Positions 27,901-36,545 of a stretch of 64,000 bases of DNA are shown here, piece after piece (the stretch's first letter is position 1; each line of letters starts with the position of its first letter). The position numbers and the translations under genes are program-made. Under the pieces are notes generated by a model. The model was not told where the DNA came from. It made no database searches and saw nothing but the letters and a program-made list of their open reading frames with translations. Source of the stretch: Oceanispirochaeta crateris (GTDB taxonomy: Bacteria; Spirochaetota; Spirochaetia; DSM-2461); NCBI RefSeq assembly GCF_008329965.1, contig NZ_CP036150.1, forward strand, positions 3,824,439-3,888,438, given 5' to 3'.

Positions 27901-29241
27901 ATGTTCAGTAAAAGGAAAAAAGAAAAATACTGTCTTGTCTTGAGTGGCGGAGGGGCCAAAGGAGTCTATCATCTGGGTGCTTGGAAGGCTTTGAGCGAGC
28001 TGGGTATTGAGGTGGATGCCTTCATTGGAAACTCAATCGGAGCCATAGTTGCTGGGTATCTGGCACAGGGGCTTACAAAGGAATTGGAATATATCGGTGA
28101 CAATATTGGCGTCGATTTTATCATGAAAATTCCAGAAGAATTCCTTGAAAACGGAGCCATACGGGTTGGAAAGGCCAATCTGACTGCCTTCAAGAAGTTT
28201 TATCATAGCGTTGTCGAAAAAAAAGGAATTGATGTTTCTCCCTTAAGAGAAATGCTAAAGAATCACCTCAGCGAAGAGGCTATCCGCCGCTCTGGGAATG
28301 ATTTGGGAGTGGTTACTTTTAATGTTTCCGACTTTAAGCCTCAATATGAATTCCTGGAAGATATGCCCCCCGGGGCCGTTTTGGATTATCTCATGGCCAG
28401 TGCCGCCTTCCCTGGATTGGAGCAGACTGTTATCAATGGTAAATCTTTTATTGATGGCGGAGTTGTTGACAATATGCCCTATGAAATGGCTCGGGCAAGG
28501 GGATACAAAAACATAATTGTGGTCGATATTTCCGGGATGGGAATCAATAAAAAACCCAATATCACCGGCAGTAGGACCATATATATCAAGAATTCCATCA
28601 ATATGGGATGGGTCTTTGATTTCAGCCGTTCCTTCCTGGATAATTTCCGGAAACTGGGGTATTTGGATACAAAAAGGGTCTTTGGAGCTCTAAAAGGGGA
28701 AAAATACTTTTTTTTGCCAGATGTGAAGGCTGAAAAATCCTTTGATCAATATATTGACAGTGAGGCCGCCCGGAAAATCCTGGACTTCCATATCAGCAGT
28801 AGTGATGAGGAACAACTGACCCCGCGGCAGAAAATCAGAAGGATTCTTCCAGAATCAATGAGACAGAGAAAGGAACTCCTTTATTGCCTGGCAGACTGCG
28901 CGGCAGCTGTCTTTGATATTGAACAAATCCGGGAATATACCCTGGGGGAGCTGGCCGAAAGGATTAGGCGTAAGAAAGATGAAGATGATATAAGGGTGGC
29001 CAAACTCAAGCAGGAACTGACTCATGATGAACAGATCAGTCTGGGTGTTCAACTTGAACTCCTCTTTAAGGAAGTGAGGAAAAAGGATAGTGACCGAGAT
29101 TCACCTTATTATGACTACTGTCTTTGTACCGATGTTTTAGAATGGGGGCATAAACTGCTGTTAAAGGGCCTCATGGTGCACCATAAGGAGTTATCCGCCG
29201 GACTTCTGGCCATTGACTTCCTCTTTGACTACACCAAATGA
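27901..29241 (+). CDS. Patatin-like phospholipase
   Basis: A 446-residue serine lipase of the patatin/RssA group. The oxyanion loop SGGGAKG (residues 15-21), nucleophile elbow GNSIG with Ser45, and the dyad aspartate Asp185 in IDGGVVDNMP are all present, so it should be catalytically competent. The patatin domain ends near residue 250. The C-terminal 190 residues are helical, charged and not recognised. No signal peptide: cytoplasmic or membrane-peripheral. It hydrolyses acyl esters of phospholipids in related proteins; the physiological substrate here is unknown. Confidence 0.9.
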   Translation: MFSKRKKEKYCLVLSGGGAKGVYHLGAWKALSELGIEVDAFIGNSIGAIVAGYLAQGLTKELEYIGDNIGVDFIMKIPEEFLENGAIRVGKANLTAFKKFYHSVVEKKGIDVSPLREMLKNHLSEEAIRRSGNDLGVVTFNVSDFKPQYEFLEDMPPGAVLDYLMASAAFPGLEQTVINGKSFIDGGVVDNMPYEMARARGYKNIIVVDISGMGINKKPNITGSRTIYIKNSINMGWVFDFSRSFLDNFRKLGYLDTKRVFGALKGEKYFFLPDVKAEKSFDQYIDSEAARKILDFHISSSDEEQLTPRQKIRRILPESMRQRKELLYCLADCAAAVFDIEQIREYTLGELAERIRRKKDEDDIRVAKLKQELTHDEQISLGVQLELLFKEVRKKDSDRDSPYYDYCLCTDVLEWGHKLLLKGLMVHHKELSAGLLAIDFLFDYTK

Positions 29242-29245
29242 TCTC

Positions 29246-30118
29246 TCATTGCTGTGTTTCATGGAGGGGCCATGGCTTTTCCTGGGGTTTCAAAGAGGAT
29301 AAAACCGAGGAACTTGTTACGGCACTCAGGATGATTAGCCCCCCGATCAACGACCAGTAGCCCGGCTTCTCTCCAGTGATAAGAAAAACCCATAGGGGGT
29401 TCAGCAGAGGTTCCAGAGCAGCAATCAGCATGGCAGATAGAGCTCTGATCCGTTTTATGCCGTATGAAAATAACATCAGACTCAATCCGGTTTGAAAAAT
29501 TCCCAAGGCGCCAATGGATAACCATCCGGTTAAATCAGGTCCAGGTCCCTGGAAGTAAAAAGGTATGCCAATCAAGGCTGTGAGGAAGTTGGACAGGAGC
29601 AGGGATTCAAGAGGATTCCCTTCCTTTTGAAGTCTCATGAAGATTGAGAACAGGGCGAAACTTATTCCGCTGGCCAGGCCTAATAGGTTTCCCAGACCAT
29701 GACCGGGTCCCAGTTCATCCTTAAAAAAAAGACCTAAGCCCAAAAGAATTGTCACAAGGGCCAACCAGTGATGAATTGAGGGTTTCTCTTTGAGGATAAA
29801 TCCACCCAGAATCGCTACATAAATAGGGGCGGTGTACTGTAAAAGGATGGCGTTAGCGGCAGTTGTTGTCCGCGTAGCCGAGACAAAGAATATCATTGTC
29901 AGACTGTGAGCCAGAGCAGCCATAATCTCAATTTTTGAGAATCGAAAGCGAGGTTTTTTTAGAATGAGGAGGATAAATGCGCCTGCCAGTATGCTTCTTA
30001 TACCCGCTGTTGCCAGAGGATGCCAGTTCACCAGCTTTATCAATATACCACCACAGCTCCATAGAACGGCACAAGCCGCCATGGCCGCCATTCCCGTTTG
30101 TTTTTCATTATAAATCAT
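29246..30118 (-). CDS. EamA/DMT-superfamily permease
   Basis: A 290-residue membrane protein with about ten hydrophobic segments in two repeated halves, each with the EamA pattern (for example LLQYTAPIYVAILGGFILKEKPS in the first half and ALEPLLNPLWVFLITGEKP in the second). This family exports or imports small metabolites such as amino acids or nucleotide sugars. The substrate cannot be read. It ends four bases from the convergent patatin gene, and its start lies 12 bases from the end of the upstream adenylate cyclase gene, so the two are probably co-transcribed. Confidence 0.88.
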   Translation of the reverse strand: MIYNEKQTGMAAMAACAVLWSCGGILIKLVNWHPLATAGIRSILAGAFILLILKKPRFRFSKIEIMAALAHSLTMIFFVSATRTTTAANAILLQYTAPIYVAILGGFILKEKPSIHHWLALVTILLGLGLFFKDELGPGHGLGNLLGLASGISFALFSIFMRLQKEGNPLESLLLSNFLTALIGIPFYFQGPGPDLTGWLSIGALGIFQTGLSLMLFSYGIKRIRALSAMLIAALEPLLNPLWVFLITGEKPGYWSLIGGLIILSAVTSSSVLSSLKPQEKPWPLHETQQ

Positions 30119-30130
30119 TGGTCTGTTCTC

Positions 30131-32200
30131 TCAGGAGTCTGATTTGCGGAATCGGCTCAGGTAAATTTGTGTTGTCCTGTCTTGTGGGAATACTGTATGA
30201 ACTTTCTCAAATACTTGGAGAGCCTCTTCGAAGTGGTTGTCGTCTCTCAGGCGGACAGCCTTTTCAAACTCTTCTTTTGTATTGAGCTTTAGTTCTGTTA
30301 TGTCCTTTGGGTCTCCGTTGAATAATTCGTAGATACAGACCGGGGTTTCCTTTCCCTTTACCTTGATTCTTCCAATAAAACGAACTTGCTTCTCTGTTTT
30401 ATTTTTAAGTTTTCCGTAGGTTTCTTCGCTCAGGGCAACATCAATGCCATACTCTTTCGTCAGGCTTTCTATCCTTGAGCACAGATTCACCGCATCAGAA
30501 ATGACTGTACCATCCATTCTCTTATTCTCACCGATGGTCCCCATCATAAGAGAACCTGTATGAATGCCAATTCCTACTCTAACCGGGTCATAATCTGTTT
30601 TTGAACGATGAAAATTGTAAAGCCCCAAGATCCTTTTCATTTCTATGGCTGCCAGGGCGGCATTCTCTGCTGAGTCGGGCCCTGCAAAAAGGGCCATAAT
30701 TCCATCACCCATATACTTATCTATGAAGCCCTGATGCTTCCGAATGACAGGACAGACTCGTTCATAGTAGGAGTTGAGAAACAGAAAATTTTCTCTGGGA
30801 GTCATCTTTTCCGACAATGAGGTAAAGTCCCGGATATCGAGGAAGAAAATGGTCATCTCCATCTGTACATGATCACCCAGCTCAACGTCTGTAATGCTGT
30901 TCTTATTGAGGTATTTTAGAAATTCTACCGGAACAAATCGCCTGAAAGATGTGTTGGTGAATTCCAGAACAAGAGCAAGATCTTTACTCGCCTTGAAGGA
31001 TTTGCCAATCTTCCAACTAAGGAGGATGGCCTGGCCCTGAATATACAGACCGAGTCCCAGTGGAGCCATGTGAAATGTATCGATGATCTTCTGTGCATAG
31101 AGTATATCATTGACGGATGTCCCCAGGAGCATGATAAATCCAAGTAAAAGTATTCTGGCAATGCTGTTCTTTTCATAGGATCTTTTGATCAGCAGAACGA
31201 AGACTGAAATTGCGACGATCAGGGATAAAATCTGATAAATCCCCAGAAATCGGATATAGAAATGGTGTCTTGTCACGATGGCCAGGAGGCAGAAAATTGT
31301 GCTGATACTATAAGTGGGAAACTCTATTAATCTGTTGTACTTGGATGGGAACTCAAGGCAAATGAATCTCAGGAAGAAGGGAATGGCTAGGTAAAATGTC
31401 AGATGTCCTAGGGTCGTTTCAACCTCGACAGGCAACTCAGGCAGTAGGAGCAGTAGCATGTGCTGGTTGTAGAGTAGGGTTCTCAGGGCCATTGTCAGTG
31501 TAAACAGACCAAAAAATAGGGACGATTGTGTTGCCTTACCTTCGCTTGTATAAAACAAAATATAGAGGATGCCAATGACCAGAAAAAGTCCGAAAAGGAA
31601 TGAGTCCATCATTTGGTTTCTATCCATTTTCAGGTTGAGCTGTTCTAGGCTGGCAATGACCGGAGGTTCCAGAAGACCGCCATAGAGGTCATCAAAGTTA
31701 GAAATGTGGAGGATGATCTCAAGTTCATTCTCATCGGGCAGGGGGAGGATGACAGGTCTTTGAATCGTCGTATTCCTCTTCCATCCTGTGTTTGGCTCTC
31801 CATTTTGATGGATGAGTTTATCGTTTATATAAAGGCGGTAATGGTTGAGGGTATAATCCATGGTAATACCCATGTCCCGGCTGCCTTCGGGGAGTTTAAC
31901 TCTGGTTCTATAGGTTCCAAATCCGTTGGCCGGGTGATTCTTATCCTTATTCCATGGGTCGGGAACCCTGATACTTTCAGCGTCTATTTTTGTAAAATCA
32001 CTGCCGGGAGGCAGAAATTCATTCCAATATAATTCCCAGTCTCCCGAAAGAACTGCGGAATGATCTGAAAAATCTTCGTTTAAGAGGTTTAGTTCTGAGA
32101 ATTTATCTGGCCCTATGGTTTGGGATATGAGGAATTGATTTAAAAGAAGAATCATCAATAGAATCATGATCGATATTCTTCCCATTGGCAGTCTTATCAT
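30131..32200 (-). CDS. Class III adenylate cyclase with 7TMR-DISM sensor
   Basis: A 689-residue membrane receptor cyclase. A signal/anchor lies at about 10-27, then an extracytoplasmic jelly-roll 7TMR-DISMED2 domain (about 35-185, GDWELYWNEFLPP and GTYRTRVKLPEG), seven transmembrane helices (about 195-395), a linker and a cyclase homology domain. The metal site FFLDIRDFTS near residue 455, GFIDKYMGDGIMALF and the DGTVISDAVNLCSRIE block are present; the Lys and Asp that select adenine appear conserved, so cAMP is the expected product. About 60 residues with TPR-like character follow. Such sensors are frequent in Leptospira and other spirochaetes. AGGA precedes the start. Confidence 0.92.
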   Translation of the reverse strand: MIRLPMGRISIMILLMILLLNQFLISQTIGPDKFSELNLLNEDFSDHSAVLSGDWELYWNEFLPPGSDFTKIDAESIRVPDPWNKDKNHPANGFGTYRTRVKLPEGSRDMGITMDYTLNHYRLYINDKLIHQNGEPNTGWKRNTTIQRPVILPLPDENELEIILHISNFDDLYGGLLEPPVIASLEQLNLKMDRNQMMDSFLFGLFLVIGILYILFYTSEGKATQSSLFFGLFTLTMALRTLLYNQHMLLLLLPELPVEVETTLGHLTFYLAIPFFLRFICLEFPSKYNRLIEFPTYSISTIFCLLAIVTRHHFYIRFLGIYQILSLIVAISVFVLLIKRSYEKNSIARILLLGFIMLLGTSVNDILYAQKIIDTFHMAPLGLGLYIQGQAILLSWKIGKSFKASKDLALVLEFTNTSFRRFVPVEFLKYLNKNSITDVELGDHVQMEMTIFFLDIRDFTSLSEKMTPRENFLFLNSYYERVCPVIRKHQGFIDKYMGDGIMALFAGPDSAENAALAAIEMKRILGLYNFHRSKTDYDPVRVGIGIHTGSLMMGTIGENKRMDGTVISDAVNLCSRIESLTKEYGIDVALSEETYGKLKNKTEKQVRFIGRIKVKGKETPVCIYELFNGDPKDITELKLNTKEEFEKAVRLRDDNHFEEALQVFEKVHTVFPQDRTTQIYLSRFRKSDS

Positions 32201-32259
32201 TCGTCTTTTTTCCTGTTTTATATACCCATAGGAATAGTTCGAGAATTATTATAGAGGTA

Positions 32260-32287
32260 TTGAGTCTTAAAATATAGATGTTATAAA
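32260..32287 (+). promoter_or_regulatory. Putative lipA promoter
   Basis: TTGAGT (32260-32265), a 16-base spacer and TATAAA (32282-32287), placing the transcript start about ten bases before the inverted repeat at 32297-32317. Confidence 0.4.
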
Positions 32288-32296
32288 TAGGAATAA

Positions 32297-32317
32297 ATAT
32301 TACTAATGTAGTAATAT
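32297..32317 (+). promoter_or_regulatory. Perfect inverted repeat in the lipA leader
   Basis: Arms ATATTACTA (32297-32305) and TAGTAATAT (32309-32317) around three bases, ending six bases before the lipA ATG, in the place where a ribosome-binding site would be. No Shine-Dalgarno sequence is visible. It could be a protein operator or a hairpin limiting initiation. Confidence 0.5.
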
Positions 32318-32323
32318 AAAGTT

Positions 32324-33241
32324 ATGAAGAATTCCACAACTGATGAAAAAAGAAAGTATACACCCAAGCCCGACTGGCTGAGAACTAGTTTGAATACGAC
32401 TAGTGACTTTCATAGAGTCTCAAATACAATCGAAAAAATGGATATTCATACGGTTTGCCAGGAAGCCAAATGTCCTAATCTGGAAGAGTGCTGGGGAACC
32501 CATAGAACTGCATCATTTATGATTTTAGGCGATACCTGCACCAGGCGTTGCCGCTTCTGCGCCGTCAAAACGGGCCTTCCGGGTCCTGTGGATTTGGATG
32601 AACCGCGCCGGGTCGCCGAGGCTGTTAAATCCATGGACCTCTCCCATGTGGTGGTCACTATGGTAAACAGAGATGATCTGGACCATGGAGGTTCCTGGCA
32701 AATGGCCCAGACGGTGAGTGAAATCAGATCCTTGGTTCCCTCCTGTACGGTAGAACTTCTATCATCGGATATGATGGGGAAAATAGAATCCATTGCCAGG
32801 ATGGTTGAAGCCCAGCCGGATATCCTCAGCCATAATCTTGAAACTGTGAGACGTCTGACTCCCCGAGTCCGGTCACGTTCGGACTATGACCGGTCTCTTG
32901 AGTTTCTGGCTACCGTTCACTCCTTGAATCCTCAGTGCAAGACCAAGTCCAGCCTTATGCTGGGATTGGGAGAAGAGGATGATGAGGTTCTTAGGGCCAT
33001 GGATGATCTTTTAGGAGCGGGAGTACGCATTTTAAACATGGGTCAGTATTTGCAGCCCACCAGGAATCATCTGCCTGTGGTCAAGTACAGAACCCCTTAT
33101 GAATTTCATGACTTGAAGATGAAAGCTCTTCAGAAAGGGTTTCTTCATGTAGAGGCAGGCCCCCTCGTGCGTTCCAGTTACCATGCTGCCGATCAGATTA
33201 AGACAGTTAATGCTGCGTTAGAGGAAGAAAATCAAAAGTAG
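32324..33241 (+). CDS. lipA: Lipoyl synthase
   Basis: A 305-residue radical SAM enzyme that inserts two sulfurs into protein-bound octanoyl groups to make lipoate. The auxiliary cluster ligands are Cys45, Cys50 and Cys56 (TVCQEAKCPNLEECW), with the C-terminal serine ligand motif RSSY at 283-286. The catalytic cluster cysteines are Cys72, Cys76 and Cys79. The N-terminal PDWLR block requires the start at 32324 despite the lack of a clear ribosome-binding site. No lipB, lplA or lipoyl-enzyme gene is adjacent. It converges on and overlaps the flavin reductase gene by ten bases. Confidence 0.97.
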   Translation: MKNSTTDEKRKYTPKPDWLRTSLNTTSDFHRVSNTIEKMDIHTVCQEAKCPNLEECWGTHRTASFMILGDTCTRRCRFCAVKTGLPGPVDLDEPRRVAEAVKSMDLSHVVVTMVNRDDLDHGGSWQMAQTVSEIRSLVPSCTVELLSSDMMGKIESIARMVEAQPDILSHNLETVRRLTPRVRSRSDYDRSLEFLATVHSLNPQCKTKSSLMLGLGEEDDEVLRAMDDLLGAGVRILNMGQYLQPTRNHLPVVKYRTPYEFHDLKMKALQKGFLHVEAGPLVRSSYHAADQIKTVNAALEEENQK

Positions 33242-33876
33242 ATCTCTGCTTTGATATTTTTTCTGGGTATTCCCCTGTCTTGAAGTATGGCCATGGAATC
33301 AAAAATCATATCGCTGTTGCCACAGAGCATGTAGATGGCCTTTGAGGAAAGGGATATCTGTTTCAAGCGTTCTGTAACCCTCCCAGAAAAATCACCATCC
33401 CCGCTGCGGCTGGTACAGAGTGTATAGCGTTTGGCGGGAAAGTTGATCCACTCCTTAATTCTCCCAAAATGGGGTAAGCCGTGGAGTATCTGATAGTCCA
33501 AACCGGGATAACTACGTATTAGGGAGCCGAAGGGGCTGATGCCGCTGCCGGTGGCAATCATCAAGACGGGGCTTTTTCTTTCTAGGGGGGAGAGCTGGAA
33601 TTGGCCTTCCGGTCCCTCCACAGTCCATTTTGCCCCCACTGGACTGTCGCAAAGGAGGGGAGACAGGGCTCCATCCTTTTGTCTTGTAATCAAAACTTCC
33701 AGAGTTTTCTGCTGACTCGGACTGGCGATTGAGAACTCTCTACGATCGTTTCCGGGGCCTGTGGATAAGTTTATAAACTGGCCGGGCTGAAACTCAAAAG
33801 ACCCCCGGTCCAGGGTGAATAACCAGGTTCTATCCATGATAATCTGTTTCTCTAGGATCGTTGTAATGAAGGTCAT
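33232..33876 (-). CDS. Ferredoxin-NADP reductase-like flavoprotein
   Basis: A 214-residue FAD/NAD(P)-binding oxidoreductase. An N-terminal FAD barrel carries RREFSIAS near residue 45 (the RxYS-type flavin motif) and the phosphate-binding GPEGQF. The NAD(P) domain starts with MIATGSGISPFGSLI near residue 107 and ends with YMLCGNSDMI and IKAEIYF, the terminal aromatic stacking on the flavin. No iron-sulfur domain is fused, so it must pass electrons to a separate ferredoxin, rubredoxin or oxidoreductase. It lies ten bases downstream of the DUF2294 gene in the same orientation. Confidence 0.88.
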   Translation of the reverse strand: MTFITTILEKQIIMDRTWLFTLDRGSFEFQPGQFINLSTGPGNDRREFSIASPSQQKTLEVLITRQKDGALSPLLCDSPVGAKWTVEGPEGQFQLSPLERKSPVLMIATGSGISPFGSLIRSYPGLDYQILHGLPHFGRIKEWINFPAKRYTLCTSRSGDGDFSGRVTERLKQISLSSKAIYMLCGNSDMIFDSMAILQDRGIPRKNIKAEIYF

Positions 33877-33886
33877 ACATTCCCCT

Positions 33887-34249
33887 TCAAGTCAGTTCCG
33901 GTGGCGATTCCAGCGTGAAGATAATAATTCTCTCTCCGGTTCGGGTACTTAGATCAGAATGCATGCTGATAATATTTACCTTTAGAATATCCTGAAGAAC
34001 CGATTCCAGGAGAACCCGGCTGTTTTCAATAAGTGTCCGGCGCATCTGCTTGATCTGAGCGCGTCCGTTGTCGATCTCCTGAGAACTGGCCAGCTTGTTT
34101 TCTGCAGGTGTTAAAACTCCTTTCATTCTGAGAATGACCATATCGTCAATGATGTAGGATCTGGCTTCAAGGGGTCCTCTACCCATGTATTCCTTTTCAA
34201 AGCGAATCATGGCTTTGCAAATTTGTTCTTCCATCTGGCCTTTGGTCAT
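33887..34249 (-). CDS. DUF2294-family protein
   Basis: A 120-residue protein resembling the DUF2294 family, recognised by the opening MTKGQMEEQICKAMIRFEKE followed by a GRGP turn and the LTPAENKLASSQ segment. The start at 34249 is taken because GGGAGAAA precedes it; an upstream GTG would add eight residues without conserved sequence. Function is unknown; some relatives have been linked to bicarbonate or redox-related regulation, which I cannot verify here. Probably co-transcribed with the flavin reductase downstream. Confidence 0.75.
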   Translation of the reverse strand: MTKGQMEEQICKAMIRFEKEYMGRGPLEARSYIIDDMVILRMKGVLTPAENKLASSQEIDNGRAQIKQMRRTLIENSRVLLESVLQDILKVNIISMHSDLSTRTGERIIIFTLESPPELT

Positions 34250-34353
34250 GTATTTCTCCCGGGGAACAATCACTTTAGAATTTAATTATATTCTTACAGG
34301 GAGAACTGTTTCAATAAGATGTAATTAAATCCTTTGTAAATCACTATAGTTAC

Positions 34354-34382
34354 TTGAAATAAATTGTATGAATCTGTATGAT
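34354..34382 (+). promoter_or_regulatory. pckG: Sigma-70-type promoter of pckG
   Basis: TTGAAA and TATGAT separated by 17 bases, close to the bacterial consensus, upstream of a roughly 200-base leader. Confidence 0.65.
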
Positions 34383-34508
34383 GCAGAAGTTCATCGGGGG
34401 AGAGTCAAAGGGTGATTCCTTCACCAGTTTATCCTCAACCGGTCAATAAATAAAAGCCAAAACTAATCAATAACCACTTGAAAAGGTGGAGATTCTTAAG
34501 GATAGTGG

Positions 34509-34547
34509 CCCGGACCGCACTAGGATAGGTGTCATCCGGGTTTTTTT
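34509..34547 (+). terminator. Terminator-like hairpin inside the pckG leader
   Basis: Arms CCCGGA (34509-34514) and TCCGGG (34535-34540), an inner GCAC/GTGT helix, and seven T directly after. It lies 45 bases before the pckG start and downstream of its promoter, which suggests attenuation. Confidence 0.6.
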
Positions 34548-34591
34548 ATATTTGATTATCACAAAAGTAAATATTCTAAGGAGAGTTAAGA

Positions 34592-36397
34592 ATGTCAGTT
34601 CCCACAAAGAACAAAAAACTGATTGCATGGGTCAATGAAATTGCAGCCATGACAACACCCGAAAAAATTATCTGGTGTGACGGGTCAACAGAAGAATACG
34701 ATCGTCTGATGGCAGAAATGGTAGAGTCTGGAATGGCAATAAAGCTGAACGAAAAACTTCGTCCCAATAGCTTTGCCTTCAACTCCGACCCTTCTGATGT
34801 AGCCCGTGTAGAAGGACGTACCTACATTGCTTCTGTAAAAGAAGAAGATGCCGGACCAACCAACAACTGGATTGATCCTGTTGAACTGAAAAAAATAATG
34901 ACCGAAAAATACACAGGTTGTATGAAGGGTCGCCCCTTGTATGTTATTCCATTTTCAATGGGACCCATCGGTTCTCCCATTGCCAAAATTGGAATTGAGA
35001 TTACAGACTCTCCCTATGTTGTTGTCAACATGCACACAATGACCCGGGTTTCTACCAAGGTCTATGACCTGTTGGGTACTGACGGTGATTTTATTCCCTG
35101 TCTTCACTCTGTAGGTTCTCCCCTCGAACCCGGTCAGAAAGACAGCAGATGGCCCTGTGCGCCTATTGAAGAAAAGTATATTGCCCACTTCCCTGAAGAA
35201 AACCTGATCTGGTCTTACGGTTCCGGTTATGGCGGAAACGCCCTCCTCGGTAAGAAATGTCTGGCATTGCGTATCGCATCTGCCATGGCTGGAAGAGAAG
35301 GCTGGATGGCCGAACACATGCTTATCTTGAGATTCACAAATCCCGAAGGTAAAAAATACCATATCGCAGCGGCATTCCCCTCTGCCTGTGGTAAAACAAA
35401 CCTGGCCATGCTTCAGTCTACCGTCCCCGGATGGAAGGTTGAAACAATTGGTGATGATATTGCCTGGATGAAACCCGGAAAAGACGGTCGTCTTTACGCC
35501 ATCAACCCTGAAGCAGGATTCTTTGGTGTTGCTCCCGGTACTTCTGAAGGTTCTAACCCCATGGCCCTCGCCAGCTGTTCCAGAGACGCCATCTTTACAA
35601 ATGTAGTTGTTACAGAAGATAAAGATGTATGGTGGGAAGATATGGGTAAAGAATGTGCCGGTGGTACAGACTGGTTGAACAGACCCTGGAAACCCGGCAT
35701 GAAAGATGCCGATGGTAAAAAAATCCTGGGTGCTCATCCAAATAGCCGTTTTACAGCTAAAGCAGAACTCTGTCCTGTTATCTGTCCCGACTGGGAAGAT
35801 CCGGAAGGTGTTCCCATCGATATTTTCGTATTTGGTGGAAAAAGAACCTCTGTTATGCCCCTTGTACACGAAGCGTTTGACTTTGAACAGGGTGTTTACA
35901 TGGGAGCTACTGCCTCTTCTGAACCTACAGCCGCCGCACTGGACCTCGGCAATGTCAGCCTGAGATTTGACCCCTTTGCCATGACTCCTTTCATTGGATA
36001 TCACGGTGGAGATTACATGCAGCACTGGTTTGACATGGGTGAAATGCTGGGAGATAAAGCTCCTAAGGTATTCTATGTAAACTGGTTCCAGAAAGACGGA
36101 AAACGTTTTGTATGGCCTGGATTCGGTGAAAATAGCCGTGTTCTGAAATGGATGTGTGATCGTGTTGAAGGCAAGGTTGACGCCATTGAAACTCCCATCG
36201 GAATGATGCCTGCCAATGATGACCTGGCAAAAGGTCTTGACCTGGCTAAGGAAGACTGGGAAAGACTGATGAAGGTAGACACCGTTGCTTTCAAGAAAAC
36301 ACTTGAAGATGCCAAGGTTTACCTCGCCAAGTTTGGTGATAAACTACCTAAGAAAATGACTGAACAGCTTGAAAAACTCGAGAAACGTCTCGGTTAA
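34592..36397 (+). CDS. pckG: Phosphoenolpyruvate carboxykinase (GTP)
   Basis: A 601-residue GTP-dependent PEP carboxykinase, which interconverts oxaloacetate and PEP. In fermentative bacteria it often runs toward oxaloacetate, fixing CO2 on the way to succinate. The kinase-1 P-loop FPSACGKTN lies at 262-270 with the reactive Cys266, followed by the metal-binding GDDIAWM block and a C-terminal GENSRVLKWM stretch that binds the guanine. AAGGAG precedes the start. It faces a second, divergent GTP-type paralogue across two terminators. A leader attenuator may regulate it. Confidence 0.96.
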   Translation: MSVPTKNKKLIAWVNEIAAMTTPEKIIWCDGSTEEYDRLMAEMVESGMAIKLNEKLRPNSFAFNSDPSDVARVEGRTYIASVKEEDAGPTNNWIDPVELKKIMTEKYTGCMKGRPLYVIPFSMGPIGSPIAKIGIEITDSPYVVVNMHTMTRVSTKVYDLLGTDGDFIPCLHSVGSPLEPGQKDSRWPCAPIEEKYIAHFPEENLIWSYGSGYGGNALLGKKCLALRIASAMAGREGWMAEHMLILRFTNPEGKKYHIAAAFPSACGKTNLAMLQSTVPGWKVETIGDDIAWMKPGKDGRLYAINPEAGFFGVAPGTSEGSNPMALASCSRDAIFTNVVVTEDKDVWWEDMGKECAGGTDWLNRPWKPGMKDADGKKILGAHPNSRFTAKAELCPVICPDWEDPEGVPIDIFVFGGKRTSVMPLVHEAFDFEQGVYMGATASSEPTAAALDLGNVSLRFDPFAMTPFIGYHGGDYMQHWFDMGEMLGDKAPKVFYVNWFQKDGKRFVWPGFGENSRVLKWMCDRVEGKVDAIETPIGMMPANDDLAKGLDLAKEDWERLMKVDTVAFKKTLEDAKVYLAKFGDKLPKKMTEQLEKLEKRLG

Positions 36398-36444
36398 TCA
36401 GGTTTTTACTTCCGGTTCATCTAATGGACCGGAGTCAATCTCCA

Positions 36445-36475
36445 AGCCCGTCCCATCCGGATGGGCTTTTTCTTT
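36445..36475 (+). terminator. Intrinsic terminator after pckG
   Basis: Nine-base-pair arms AGCCCGTCC and GGATGGGCT (36445-36467, one G-T pair) with a five-base loop and a following T-rich run. Confidence 0.8.
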
Positions 36476-36494
36476 TATAATTTTATATGGGCAT

Positions 36495-36524
36495 AAAAAA
36501 ACCGCCCTAACCAGGGCGGTTTTA
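36495..36524. terminator. Bidirectional terminator between the two carboxykinase genes
   Basis: Arms ACCGCCCT (36501-36508) and AGGGCGGT (36513-36520) around a four-base loop, with A before and T after, so it works on both strands. It lies 22 bases past the end of the minus-strand gene. Confidence 0.85.
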
Positions 36525-36545
36525 CGGTTTAATTAACCAAAGGCA

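Larger units (their letters stand above)
34250..34591 (+). promoter_or_regulatory. Intergenic region with pckG promoter, long structured leader and terminator-like hairpin
   Basis: Promoter TTGAAA (34354-34359), 17-base spacer, TATGAT (34377-34382). The transcript would carry a leader of about 200 bases before pckG. Inside it are a GGTGA/TCACC hairpin near 34411-34425, a CCACTT/AGGTGG hairpin with a GAAA loop near 34471-34486, and a terminator-like hairpin at 34509-34547. No known riboswitch class was recognised. Confidence 0.6.

Noticed and set aside
34955-36025. Long antisense open frame over pckG (356 codons)
   Set aside because: It mirrors the codon structure of pckG, has no ribosome-binding site and no recognisable domain.
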